Of a stretch of 64,000 bases of DNA, positions 17,507-26,281 are shown piece by piece. Positions within the stretch are counted from its first letter, which is position 1, and each line of letters starts with the position of its first letter. A program made the translations under genes and the position numbers. The notes beneath the pieces were generated by a model, which saw only the letters and a program-made list of their open reading frames with translations, was not told the origin of the DNA and made no database searches. The DNA is from Halorubrum sp. F4 (GTDB lineage: Archaea > Halobacteriota > Halobacteria > Halobacteriales > Haloferacaceae): the NCBI RefSeq assembly GCF_027257195.1, contig NZ_JAPDFS010000002.1:150398-214397 (forward strand), read 5' to 3'.

Positions 17507-18619
17507 GTGAATATCTCTGAAACGTACGTCCGATACCGCCGGTCCCTCAGCGAGGAGCCCCTCGCCATCGGGGTCGTTCTCGTGGCCCTGTGGATGGCCT
17601 GGGCCCTCGTGAGCGGGCTCGTGACGGGTGGGATCCGGGTCAGCAGCCTCGCGTCCCTCGTCTGGGACGGCTTGCTTCGGGGACTGATAATCGGTCTGGC
17701 GGGCATCGGACTCTCGATGACGTACAGCATTCTCAACTTCGCGAACTTCGCACACGGCGATTACCTCACCAGCGGAGCGTTCGCCGGAATGGCCACCAGC
17801 TACCTCATCGCGGGGATCGGCGAGAACAGCGTCGGCGCGCTGTTGCTCGTCGGGGCGGGCGGATCGGTGTTCGGCGGCGCGATCGGGGTCGGCGTCACCA
17901 CGTCGCCGATCGCGGTCGCCCTCGGCGCGATCGTCGCGGGGGTCTCGACGATCGCGCTCGCTCTCGCGATCGACCGGTTCGTCTACAAGCCGATCCGCGA
18001 CGAGAGCGGGATCGCGCTCCTGATCACGAGCATCGGCGTCGCGTTCGCGCTCCGGTACCTCATCCAGTTCGTCTTCGGTGCCGGCGTTCGGGGAACCACC
18101 GCGGCGGGGTCCGTCCCGCGGGTGAACGTTCCGGCGCTCGACGGGACCTTCCGGATCACCGCCCACGACGTCTCGCTGATCGTCGTCGCGGGCGGGCTCA
18201 TGCTCGGCGTTCACCTGCTCTTACAACGGACCAAACTCGGGAAGGCGATGCGTGCGATGTCCGACAACGAGGACCTCGCACGGATCACGGGGATCCCGAC
18301 CGAGCAGGTCATCCGCACGACGTGGATCGTCGGCGCGGGGCTCACCGGCGTCGCGGGATACATGTTCGTCCTCTGGAAGGGGACGCTCGGGTTCAACGAC
18401 GGGTGGCTCCTGTTGCTCTTGGTGTTCGCCGCGGTCATCCTCGGCGGCATCGGATCGATCTACGGGGCGATCGGCGGCGGCATCGTCATCGGACTGACCG
18501 CCTCGGTGTCCGTGATCTGGATCCCCTCCGAGTTCGGTCGCGCCGCCGCGTTCATGGTGATGATCGTGATCCTACTGTTCAAACCGTCGGGCATCTTCAG
18601 CGGGAGGACCACTGCATGA
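17507..18619 (+). CDS. livH: Branched-chain amino acid ABC transporter permease LivH (system 1)
   Basis: Membrane permease of 370 residues with about nine hydrophobic helices. Family landmarks are GLSMTYSILNFANFAHGDYL near the N-terminus and the coupling loop LGKAMRAMSDNEDLARITGI. I start at GTG 17507, preceded nine bases earlier by TGAGGAG and further upstream by a TATA-like CTTATAC at 17463-17469. The in-frame reading from 17423 would cross that promoter. First of four overlapping genes livHMGF. Confidence 0.9.
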   Translation: MNISETYVRYRRSLSEEPLAIGVVLVALWMAWALVSGLVTGGIRVSSLASLVWDGLLRGLIIGLAGIGLSMTYSILNFANFAHGDYLTSGAFAGMATSYLIAGIGENSVGALLLVGAGGSVFGGAIGVGVTTSPIAVALGAIVAGVSTIALALAIDRFVYKPIRDESGIALLITSIGVAFALRYLIQFVFGAGVRGTTAAGSVPRVNVPALDGTFRITAHDVSLIVVAGGLMLGVHLLLQRTKLGKAMRAMSDNEDLARITGIPTEQVIRTTWIVGAGLTGVAGYMFVLWKGTLGFNDGWLLLLLVFAAVILGGIGSIYGAIGGGIVIGLTASVSVIWIPSEFGRAAAFMVMIVILLFKPSGIFSGRTTA

Positions 18620-20022
18620 GCGCCGACGAGATCGACGACTCCGACGGCGTTCGAAGCCTGTTCGACCGCCTCCTCGACGGCGACGCGACGCTCGTGATCG
18701 CGGTCCTCGGAGCGATCTACCTGGCGTACGTCCTCGCGGGGGTCGCGTTCGGCTACGGGCTCCGCGGGCAGCTGAACTCGATCGCGAACCTCACGTTCTA
18801 CATCGGCGTGTTCGGCATGCTCGCGCTGGCGTTGAACCTCCACTGGGGGTACACCGGGCTGTTCAACATCGGCATCGTCGGCTTCATGGGAATCGGCGTC
18901 TACGTCACCGCGCTCGTCTCGAAGCCGCCGGTCGCACAGGGCGGCGCGGCACAGGTCGGGGGGCTCGGGCTGCCGCTCGGCGTCGGCGTCATCGTCGGCG
19001 TCGTGGTTACGGCCCTGTTCGGGCTCCTGGTGGCGTTGCCCGCGCTCCGACTGCGGGCCGACTACCTCGCCATCGTCACGGTGGCGTTCTCGGAGATCGT
19101 CCGGTTCACGATGATGTCCCGGACGTTCCAGTCGTACACCGTCCCGGACACGATCGACCTCACGGTCGCTGGCGTCCAGCTGTTCAGCTTCGACCCCGCC
19201 GCCGACACGATCGGTCTCGGCGGCGGCGGCGGGCTCATCCTGAACTACCCCGACCCGCTCGAGGCGCTGCTCCGGACGCTGTTCCTCTGGGAGCCGTACC
19301 TCGGGTTCGTCGGGTTCGTTCAGCGAACGCTCATCCCGAACAACCCGAAGCCCGTGATCGACGGGTTCGTCTACGGGCTCCTGTTGCTCGTCGGCGTCGG
19401 ACTGTTCTACGTGCTGCTCTCGCGGGTCGGAAAGTCGCCGTTCGGGCGCGTCCTGAAGGCGATCCGCGAGGACGAGGACGTCGCGAACGCGCTCGGGAAG
19501 GACACGGATCGCTTCAAGCTCACGGCGTTCGTGCTCGGCTCCGCGCTGATGGGTCTCGGCGGGATCCTGTGGTACTCAAGCCGCGGGAGCATCACGCCGC
19601 CCTCGTTCCGGCCGAACATCACGTTCTTCATCTGGATCGCGCTCATCATCGGCGGCGCGGGCTCGAACACCGGCAGCTTCCTCGGCGGCGCGATCTTCGC
19701 CGGGCTGTTGTACGAGGGCCCACGGTACGCGAAGAACCTCATCGAGACCGCGTTCGATCTCGGCGACGCGCCGGGGAACTTCGGCACCGCGGTCGCGCCG
19801 ATGGCCTCGCTCGATCCCGTTCCGTTCGTGTTGTACACGCTCGACAGCGTGAGCCAGCTCCGGCTCGTCATCATGGGCGTGGTGTTGATCTGGCTGATGC
19901 ACAACCGCCCGGAGGGACTGCTCGGCCACCGCAAGGAGACGGCCTCGAGCGTCGACCTCTCGCGACCGGGCGGTAGGGACGCGAGCAACGCCGCGGCCGC
20001 CGACGGAGGTGAGAACCGATGA
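18616..20022 (+). CDS. livM: Branched-chain amino acid ABC transporter permease LivM (system 1)
   Basis: Second permease, 468 residues from the ATG at 18616 that overlaps the livH stop (ATGA). It has the LivM landmarks LALNLHWGYTGLFNIGIVGF and the coupling loop FGRVLKAIREDEDVANALG. It is longer than most LivM proteins (about 320-420) because of an inserted segment between helices (about residues 200-260, with GLGGGGGLILNYPDPLEALL and a hydrophobic stretch). It should form the pore with LivH. Its last codons overlap livG. Confidence 0.92.
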   Translation: MSADEIDDSDGVRSLFDRLLDGDATLVIAVLGAIYLAYVLAGVAFGYGLRGQLNSIANLTFYIGVFGMLALALNLHWGYTGLFNIGIVGFMGIGVYVTALVSKPPVAQGGAAQVGGLGLPLGVGVIVGVVVTALFGLLVALPALRLRADYLAIVTVAFSEIVRFTMMSRTFQSYTVPDTIDLTVAGVQLFSFDPAADTIGLGGGGGLILNYPDPLEALLRTLFLWEPYLGFVGFVQRTLIPNNPKPVIDGFVYGLLLLVGVGLFYVLLSRVGKSPFGRVLKAIREDEDVANALGKDTDRFKLTAFVLGSALMGLGGILWYSSRGSITPPSFRPNITFFIWIALIIGGAGSNTGSFLGGAIFAGLLYEGPRYAKNLIETAFDLGDAPGNFGTAVAPMASLDPVPFVLYTLDSVSQLRLVIMGVVLIWLMHNRPEGLLGHRKETASSVDLSRPGGRDASNAAAADGGENR

Positions 20023-20942
20023 GCGAGAGCGACGACACCACCGCCGACGGGCCACTACCGGCCGAAGGCGGTCCAACCGAGGAGGCTCCGGAGTCTACCG
20101 AGGACGCCTCGACCGACACCGGGGAACCGGACGACGCATTCGACATGGCGGGAGACGCCGAGGTATCGAGCGGCTCGACGCCCCTCGAGGTCGAGGGACT
20201 TCGGAAGACGTTCGGCGGCATCGTCGCCGTCGACGACGTCAGCTTCGACGTCGAGGCGGGAACGCTGACCGGGCTCATCGGCCCGAACGGGGCCGGCAAG
20301 TCGACCACGTTCAACCTCATCACCGGCATGCTCGAGCCCGACGCGGGGACGGTCCGATTCAACGGCGAGGAGATCACCGGGCTCGAACCACACGAGATCG
20401 CGAACCAGGGGCTCGCACGGACGTTCCAGATCGCCCGGGAGTTAGAGGAGATGACGGTCCTCGAGAACATGATGCTCGCGCCGAAGGGGCAGATCGGCGA
20501 GTCGCTGTGGCGGTCGGTGATGCCGATCACTCGCGAGGCGGTGCGCGAACAGGAGACCGAACAGCTCGATCGCGTCTGGGAGGTGCTCGAGTTCTTCGAG
20601 ATCGACCACCTCGCCGACGAGTACGCGGGCAACCTCTCCGGCGGCCAGCGGAAGCTGCTCGAGATGGCCCGCGCGCTGTTGACGGACCCCGACATGCTGC
20701 TTCTCGACGAGCCGTTCGCCGGGGTCAATCCCTCCCTCGAGAAGCGCCTCCTCGAACACATCCACGAGCTTCGCGAGGAGGGGTACACCTTCCTCATCGT
20801 GGAACACGACATGGACCTCATCATGAACAACTGCGAGCGGGTCATCGTCATGCACCAGGGCCGCGTCCTGAAGGACGGGACGCCGGCGGAGATCAAAGAC
20901 AGCGAGGAGGTCATCGAGGCGTACCTCGGAGGTGAGGTATGA
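20019..20942 (+). CDS. livG: Branched-chain amino acid ABC transporter ATP-binding protein LivG (system 1)
   Basis: ATPase of 307 residues. Motifs are Walker A GPNGAGKST, LivG-type QGLARTFQIARELEEMTV (Q-loop region), signature LSGGQRKLLEMARAL, Walker B MLLLDEPFAGVNP and switch His IVEHDMD. The first 55 or so residues are an acidic Ser/Thr/Glu-rich extension not found in most LivG proteins. It overlaps livM by 4 bp and livF by 4 bp. Confidence 0.94.
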   Translation: MSESDDTTADGPLPAEGGPTEEAPESTEDASTDTGEPDDAFDMAGDAEVSSGSTPLEVEGLRKTFGGIVAVDDVSFDVEAGTLTGLIGPNGAGKSTTFNLITGMLEPDAGTVRFNGEEITGLEPHEIANQGLARTFQIARELEEMTVLENMMLAPKGQIGESLWRSVMPITREAVREQETEQLDRVWEVLEFFEIDHLADEYAGNLSGGQRKLLEMARALLTDPDMLLLDEPFAGVNPSLEKRLLEHIHELREEGYTFLIVEHDMDLIMNNCERVIVMHQGRVLKDGTPAEIKDSEEVIEAYLGGEV

Positions 20943-21643
20943 GCCTGCTCGAGGTCCGCGATCTGGACGCCGGCTACGGCGACCTCCAGATCCTCACCGA
21001 CGTCGACCTCGACGTCGACGACGAGGAGTACGTCACGATCGTCGGCCCGAACGGGGCCGGCAAGTCGACCGTGATGAAGTCGGTCTTCGGACTGACGACC
21101 CACATGGCCGGGACGGTGACGTTCGACGGCGAGGACATCAGCGGGACGAAACCCGAGGACGTCATCCACAAGGGACTCGGATACGTCCCGCAGAACGAGA
21201 ACGTCTTCGCGGAGCTCAGCGTCGAGGAGAACCTCGAGATGGGCGCGTACATCCTCGATGAAGTCCCACAGGACGCGCTCGGAATGGTGTACGACCGGTT
21301 CCCGATCCTCGAAGAGCGGAGGGAGCAACGCGCGGGGACCATGAGCGGCGGCCAGCGGCAGATGCTCGCGATGGGGCGCGCGCTGATGCTCGATCCCGAC
21401 CTCCTGTTGCTCGACGAGCCCAGCGCGGGACTCGCGCCCGACCTCGTCGACGAGATGTTCGACAAGATAGACGAGATCAACGGGACGGGCACGGCGATCC
21501 TGATGGTCGAACAGAACGCCAAGGAGGCGCTCAGACGCTGTGACCGCGGCTACGTGCTCTCGAACGGTCAGAACCGGTACGAGGACGAGGGAACCGTGCT
21601 GTTGAACGACGAGGAGGTTCGCCGGGAGTTCCTCGGCGGCTAA
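20939..21643 (+). CDS. livF: Branched-chain amino acid ABC transporter ATP-binding protein LivF (system 1)
   Basis: Second ATPase of the importer, 234 residues, the normal length. Motifs are Walker A GPNGAGKST, the LivF landmark GLGYVPQNENVFAELSVEEN, signature MSGGQRQMLAMGRAL, Walker B LLLLDEPSAGLAP and switch residue Gln in LMVEQNA (typical for LivF). Last gene of livHMGF. Downstream lies a hairpin cluster, then the substrate-binding protein gene on the opposite strand. Confidence 0.94.
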   Translation: MSLLEVRDLDAGYGDLQILTDVDLDVDDEEYVTIVGPNGAGKSTVMKSVFGLTTHMAGTVTFDGEDISGTKPEDVIHKGLGYVPQNENVFAELSVEENLEMGAYILDEVPQDALGMVYDRFPILEERREQRAGTMSGGQRQMLAMGRALMLDPDLLLLDEPSAGLAPDLVDEMFDKIDEINGTGTAILMVEQNAKEALRRCDRGYVLSNGQNRYEDEGTVLLNDEEVRREFLGG

Positions 21644-21664
21644 GCCTCCACCTTTTCCTCGTTC

Positions 21665-21789
21665 TCAGAAATCTCTGATTTCTGATGGGCTGCACGAGAG
21701 CTCTGCTCTCGTGAACGTCGGGTTCCCTTCGGGAACCGCTCCTCGAAAAACCTGGAGGGGAAAAAGCCGACTCCGCCGTCTTCGACGGC
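21665..21789. repeat. Cluster of four perfect tri-loop hairpins
   Basis: Four exact inverted repeats follow one another, each with a 3-nt loop: TCAGAAATC/GATTTCTGA around tct (21665-21685), CACGAGAGC/GCTCTCGTG around tct (21693-21713), GGTTCCC/GGGAACC around ttc (21721-21737), and GCCGTC/GACGGC around ttc (21775-21789). The region lies between convergent livF and the DUF952 gene. It may serve as a bidirectional terminator, a structured non-coding RNA, or be the relic of a mobile repeat; the sequence alone does not decide. Confidence 0.7.
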
Positions 21790-21866
21790 TCCGTCGGTGA
21801 ACCGCTCGCTCGCGCTCGCGGATGCTCACTACAGACGATAGAATCACCAACCGATGTCGAATCCAG

Positions 21867-22232
21867 TCAGGTGGTCGAGAGAGTGCTATTCAGTAGTGTT
21901 TCGGGAAGCCAGAATCCGGTTTCATCCTGCTTGAAGGGATACGTCTCGACGACAGGTTCCAGCGTTAACGTGCCATATATGTGGGGAAACGCACTTTCTC
22001 CGTCTTCCCCATCAGTCTCATATCGAACTGGTGGGTCGATTTGAGAATCGTCCAACAAAAGCAGGACTACGTCATCGGCGTCAGTATAGTTGTAGTCGGC
22101 GACGAGAGTGATCTGGCCGATTTTCGAACAGTGAATGAACCCGTCTTCAGCAAGCGAATCGGGCCGGTACTCGCCCTGTTGTTTGAACGTCTGCCAGTCC
22201 GTCCGTGAGAGCACGTGAACGATGTAGGACAT
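21867..22232 (-). CDS. DUF952 family protein
   Basis: 121 residues beginning MSYIVHVLSRTDWQ. The DUF952 pattern is visible: YRPDSLAEDGFIHCS, a central VVLLLLDDSQIDPPVRYE, and FPHIYGTLTLEPVVETYPF. The function of the family is not established; I recall it being grouped with the ADP-ribosyltransferase-like fold, but this is from memory. I start at ATG 22232, about 28 nt after a TATA-like CTATTTG; an in-frame start at 22247 would lie too close to that box. The gene is more AT-rich than its neighbours, consistent with transfer. Confidence 0.82.
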   Translation of the reverse strand: MSYIVHVLSRTDWQTFKQQGEYRPDSLAEDGFIHCSKIGQITLVADYNYTDADDVVLLLLDDSQIDPPVRYETDGEDGESAFPHIYGTLTLEPVVETYPFKQDETGFWLPETLLNSTLSTT

Positions 22233-22464
22233 ACAGTCAATTGACAATATGCGAGCAAATAGGTTGTGTGACCCGGACCGTCTCTGTCACCTCCCGGCCG
22301 ATATACACATACACTCTCACGGCTGTTTCATCGCCACGATACTGAACACAACACCCCCTCAACGAGCCTGTCGTGAGTCCACGTCGACCGGTCACTCACG
22401 CGGTTCGTCGGAGCCGTCAAAAAACGGAATTCGGTCCGGGAGCCGTCGGCGGCGACGAAGCCGG

Positions 22465-23766
22465 TCAGTTCCCGCTCGAGAGCGCCTGCTCGATGACGTT
22501 GGAGTACGACGACTCGCCGATGTTGAAGCTGATCTGGTCGTACACCTCGCCGTCGAACTCGTCCTCGAAGACGCCGGCGAACCGCTCGGAGAGCTGCTGT
22601 CCGTAGTCGTTGTTCACGTACAGCGTCGCGGCGGTCTCGGCTTCGAGCCGCTCGGAGGCGACCTGTGCCATCACCCGGCCCTGGAGCTGGTCGCTCGGGG
22701 CGGTCCGGAAGATGTAGTCGTCGTCCTCGAGGTTCGTCACCGACAGCGCGGTACTGGACGGTGAACAACCGACGACCTCGTTCGGGATCAGCGTCTCCTG
22801 ACAGACCGGAACGTTGACGCCCGAGGAGGCGGTCCCGCACACCGCCGGGACGCCCGAACTGACCAGCGATTCGGCCCCGCTGACACCCTGGTCGGGCGAG
22901 GTGTTCGTGTCCTCGAACTGGGCGTTGACGGTCAAGTCGAGGTCGGAGTCGTTCACCTGCTGGGCCGGCAGCTCGGCGGCGCGGATCATCGGCTGACCCG
23001 TCGACGCCAGGTCACCGGTCTCGGGGAGCAGGATCCCGACGCTCACCTCGCGGCCGAACCCGCCGGGCGACTCGTCGGCGGAGTTGCCGGCACCGTCGGG
23101 GTTCTCGCCCTCGAAGTTCTGCGTCTCGTCCACCGCGACCGAGTCGGCGTCCTGGCCCTGGAACTCCCAGATGGAGTAGGCCGCGGACGCGGGGTCGCCG
23201 TTCTGGTCGAAGTTGACGGCGCTCGAGGCGCCCTGGTAGTTGATGTTCTCGCCGTTCGCGGCCGCCTCGACCGCGTCGAGGAACCCTTCCGGACCGTACT
23301 CGGTCCCGTCGGGGTTCGCGATGCGTCGAAGCTGGTCACGGATGGCGGTCCCGTCGTTCTCACCCGCGGCGACGTTCGCGAGGATGAGCGCCGCCGCCGA
23401 GTCGTACGACTGCGAGGTGAACACGCCGGGCGACTCGTCGTAGGCGTCCTGATACAGCCCTTCGAACGCCTCCTGGTTCGGACCGCCCGCGGCCGGTGCG
23501 GTTCCCGTGACGTTGGCCATGTCGTTGCCGACCTGGCCCGGAAGCGCGGGATCCTGAAGCCCGTCCGGGATGAGGATCTCCTCCTCCCCGTCGGACGCGC
23601 TGTAGTAGTCTCGGAAGAGCTGGATGCCGCTCTCCGGATACCCGATGACCGTGAGGAGGTCCGGAGCACCGCCGCCCCCGCCGCTCCCCGAACAGCCGGC
23701 GACGCCGACCGCCCCGGCCACACCGATCCCCTTCAGTACGTCACGCCGTCTCTTGTGGTATGACAT
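22465..23766 (-). CDS. Branched-chain amino acid ABC transporter substrate-binding lipoprotein (LivK-like) with circularly permuted domain order
   Basis: 433 residues. A twin-arginine signal (KRRRDVLKG, residues 5-13) ends in lipobox GVAGC with Cys25. What follows is not the usual N-terminal beta-alpha half: residues 34-207 (PDLLTVIGYPESGIQLFRDY onwards) match the second half of Peripla_BP_6 proteins. A Ser/Asp/Gly-rich linker (208-239) follows, and residues 240-433 (EVSVGILLPETGDLAS through VIEQALSSGN) match the first half. The natural order would run ...IEQALSSG then PDLLTVIGYPES.... Both junctions are in frame and no stop intervenes, so it looks like a working permuted protein. It probably serves the livHMGF permease on the other strand. 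Confidence 0.85.
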   Translation of the reverse strand: MSYHKRRRDVLKGIGVAGAVGVAGCSGSGGGGGAPDLLTVIGYPESGIQLFRDYYSASDGEEEILIPDGLQDPALPGQVGNDMANVTGTAPAAGGPNQEAFEGLYQDAYDESPGVFTSQSYDSAAALILANVAAGENDGTAIRDQLRRIANPDGTEYGPEGFLDAVEAAANGENINYQGASSAVNFDQNGDPASAAYSIWEFQGQDADSVAVDETQNFEGENPDGAGNSADESPGGFGREVSVGILLPETGDLASTGQPMIRAAELPAQQVNDSDLDLTVNAQFEDTNTSPDQGVSGAESLVSSGVPAVCGTASSGVNVPVCQETLIPNEVVGCSPSSTALSVTNLEDDDYIFRTAPSDQLQGRVMAQVASERLEAETAATLYVNNDYGQQLSERFAGVFEDEFDGEVYDQISFNIGESSYSNVIEQALSSGN

Positions 23767-23790
23767 ATCCCCCCATATAGGGTCCTCTTT

Positions 23791-23800
23791 GATAAGTATA
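23791..23800 (-). promoter_or_regulatory. TATA box for the permuted substrate-binding protein gene
   Basis: On the minus strand GATATACTTATC is centred about 30 nt before the ATG at 23766. A run of G (GGGGGGAT) lies directly before the ATG, so a short leader with a purine-rich ribosome site is also possible. A functional-looking promoter supports real expression of the permuted gene. Confidence 0.5.
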
Positions 23801-23957
23801 TCCCTGTCAATATCCTCAGAGGTATTGTCAACTGCGTGTGTTTATCGTGTACCACCCCCTTCGTTTCTCTCGAATTCCGATCCAACGATAATGATCGGTT
23901 ATTGACGGGAGACGATCCACGAGGAGACCCGCGTAGGGTCGCGGACGGAGGGGCTTC

Positions 23958-24587
23958 TCATCGGTCGTCCGGGCGCGCCGGATACGACTGACGCGACCCG
24001 TGGGACCGGCGTGCGAGGAGTCGTGCGGTCGCACGCCGGCGGTCGTCGGGGCGTTCCTCGGTCGCCTCGTCGTAGTGGAGGACGGTCAGCCCGAGGCCCG
24101 CCCGCAGCAGTTCGTTCGCCCCGAACCGGTAGCGATCGGTGCTCGGCCCGGAGGGCGTCGGCTCCGCGGACCGGAGATGTCCCTCGACGAAGAGATGTCC
24201 TCCGTGGGTCAGCGATTCGCCGAGGTCCGTGAATCGGTCGAGCGTGTGATAGAAGCTCACCGTGACCAGATCATAGCGTTCCGTCGGGAGGTCGTACTCC
24301 GTGGCGTCGGCGTGAACCGTCTCGATCCGGTCTTCGACCCCGCGCTCCGCCGCCCGCTCTCGAACGATCCGAAGCCCCTCCGCCGAGGCGTCGAGCGCGT
24401 CGACCTCGTAGCCGGCCGCCGCGAGAAACAGCGCGTTCCGTCCGGTTCCGGTCGCGAGATCGAGCGCCCGACCGTCCGGGATCGACGGCTCGTACGAACG
24501 CAGCACCGGCGACGGTTCGGGGTCCCGCGGATACTCGCCCGAAGCGAAGCGCTCGTCCCAGTCGGTCGGCTCGTCGTGGTCGTCCAT
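23958..24587 (-). CDS. Class I SAM-dependent methyltransferase
   Basis: 209 residues from ATG 24587. The SAM-binding motif I is GRALDLATGTGRNALFLAAA, with the acidic residue of motif II at the end of YEVDALDAS, and motif IV near YDLVTVSFYHTLDRF. This looks like a small-molecule methyltransferase of the UbiE/TehB-like type; no target-recognition domain is visible and the substrate is unknown. The longer in-frame reading upstream (to 25058) is antisense to pncC and is not used. Confidence 0.85.
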   Translation of the reverse strand: MDDHDEPTDWDERFASGEYPRDPEPSPVLRSYEPSIPDGRALDLATGTGRNALFLAAAGYEVDALDASAEGLRIVRERAAERGVEDRIETVHADATEYDLPTERYDLVTVSFYHTLDRFTDLGESLTHGGHLFVEGHLRSAEPTPSGPSTDRYRFGANELLRAGLGLTVLHYDEATEERPDDRRRATARLLARRSHGSRQSYPARPDDR

Positions 24588-24695
24588 GGAACGGGTAGCG
24601 GGCCCCGGTGGATAACCTCCTCGACGGTTCCCCGTCCCGAACCGAGGCGGGCGTCCGCCGGACGTTTCAAGCCCGGCGCGGACGGACCGAAGCGT

Positions 24696-25298
24696 ATGAC
24701 TCACGACCCCGACGTGAACGCCGATCGCGACCGCTCCAGCGAGGGTAACCACCCCAGCCACGGTGATCTCTCCAGCGACGACGATCGTCCACTCGAGGGC
24801 CGACCCGAGGCGGTGCTCGGCGAGCTGTTGACGAACCGCGACGAGACGCTCGCGACCGCGGAGTCGCTGACGGGCGGGCTCGTCGGGTCGACGGTGACGG
24901 ACTTCCCGGGGTCGAGCGCGTACTTCGACCGCGGCTACGTGACCTACGCGTACGACGCCAAACGCGAGGAGCTCGGCGTCGCCCGCGAGACGCTCGACGA
25001 ACACGGCGCGGTCAGCGGACCGGTCGCCCGCGAGATGGCCGCCGGTGCCCGCGATCACGCCGACACGACGTGGGCCGTCTCGACCACGGGGATCGCCGGG
25101 CCGGGCGGCGGAACGGAGGAGAAACCCGTCGGATCGGTGTGTTTCGGGGTGGCCTACGCCGCACCGTGGGGGACGGAGGAATCGTTCACGCGGAGCGTCC
25201 GGGCGGAGTTCTCCGGCGACCGCGACGCGGTGAAGCGAGCGAGCGTCGACCGCGCGCTCGCGGAACTCGTCCGGGCGATCCGGGAGTTGGAGGAGTGA
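24696..25298 (+). CDS. pncC: CinA C-terminal domain protein, probable nicotinamide-nucleotide amidohydrolase
   Basis: 200 residues: an acidic N-terminal tail of about 40, then a full CinA C-terminal (PncC) domain with TLATAESLTGGLVGSTVTD, YVTYAYDAKREELGV and STTGIAGPGGGTEEKPVGSV. The family deamidates NMN to nicotinate mononucleotide in NAD recycling. The separate CinA-N-type gene at 27260-28045 carries the other half of bacterial CinA, so in this genome the two domains are split. Divergent from the methyltransferase gene. Confidence 0.88.
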   Translation: MTHDPDVNADRDRSSEGNHPSHGDLSSDDDRPLEGRPEAVLGELLTNRDETLATAESLTGGLVGSTVTDFPGSSAYFDRGYVTYAYDAKREELGVARETLDEHGAVSGPVAREMAAGARDHADTTWAVSTTGIAGPGGGTEEKPVGSVCFGVAYAAPWGTEESFTRSVRAEFSGDRDAVKRASVDRALAELVRAIRELEE

Positions 25299-25328
25299 CG
25301 TGCTGGAGGAGTGAAGTCGCGGGCGGCC

Positions 25329-26219
25329 CTACGCGACGACGACCCCGGCGTCCGTCTCCGCGACGTCGACGAGGTTCCCGACCTCGACCGCGTCGCCGAC
25401 CGCGACGACCGCCCCCCACGACTCCTCCGGGACGACCGTGTTCACCATGAGCCGGAAGTCGTGGTCGAACCGATCGCTCTCGGTCCACTCGGGCAGCGTC
25501 TCCCGACGTTTCCGGAGGAAACGTTCCCTGAAGCCGTCGATCTCGGTTGCAGTGTCGGGGTGTCGCGAGGGGACGACGCACCGCTGGCAGGGGTTGATCC
25601 CGACGAGGTCGGCCTCGCCGACGGCGAACCGCACGCCGGTACCGTGGTCGTCGAACAACCGATCCTCGAGGAAGGCCGGGCAGTCCGCGAGCACGACGTT
25701 CGGTCTGAACCGTCGTCGCACCTCCGCCGCGTCCGCGATCCCGTCGAACCACGAGGCGACCGCCTCGAGCGTCCCCGCCGAGATCACGGTCGGACCGGGA
25801 GCGGCCCGGTCGTCCGGAAAGCCTCCGGCCGGCTCGCGGACGAGATCGACCTCGTACCCGAGGTACTCGCCGACCCACGTCGCCAGCGCGTCGCCGTCGT
25901 CGGGGAGCGCGAACGTCCGCTCGTCGGCCGCGACGTCGCCGCGAGCCGGCCGCTCCAGCGTCACCGCCGTCGGCGTCGCGTCCGCCGGGCCGGCGAGCTC
26001 GTAGGTCGCCCGCAGCTGATGGATCGCCGGCTCGCTCTTCCCGTTGACGTAGCCGCCGCCCCCTCCGACCGACGCGGTCTCGGGGTCGACGCCGGCCTCC
26101 ACGAGCGCGTACGAGCGATCTCCACGGAGCGCGCCGCGCGGTCCGAGCTCGGCCCGATCGACGCGGACGCCGTCGAGCGACTTCACCGGATACGCGACGA
26201 GTTCGTCGAGACGTGTCAT
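25329..26219 (-). CDS. MOSC domain protein (YcbX/mARC-like)
   Basis: 296 residues. The N-terminal MOSC_N beta-barrel begins LDELVAYPVKSLDGVRVDRA. The MOSC domain follows, with FRPNVVLAD and the conserved Cys region VGINPCQRCVVPSRHPDTA, where one Cys probably ligates the molybdenum cofactor. YcbX/mARC-type proteins reduce N-hydroxylated compounds with an electron donor; no ferredoxin domain is fused here. It is convergent with pncC, and its start is about 60 bp from the stop of the proteasome gene. Confidence 0.88.
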   Translation of the reverse strand: MTRLDELVAYPVKSLDGVRVDRAELGPRGALRGDRSYALVEAGVDPETASVGGGGGYVNGKSEPAIHQLRATYELAGPADATPTAVTLERPARGDVAADERTFALPDDGDALATWVGEYLGYEVDLVREPAGGFPDDRAAPGPTVISAGTLEAVASWFDGIADAAEVRRRFRPNVVLADCPAFLEDRLFDDHGTGVRFAVGEADLVGINPCQRCVVPSRHPDTATEIDGFRERFLRKRRETLPEWTESDRFDHDFRLMVNTVVPEESWGAVVAVGDAVEVGNLVDVAETDAGVVVA

Positions 26220-26281
26220 ATACGTCGTTCGCGGGACGCGGGCAAAAACGTAGTGAGACGGGTCGAAGTCGCGGTCGGGGG

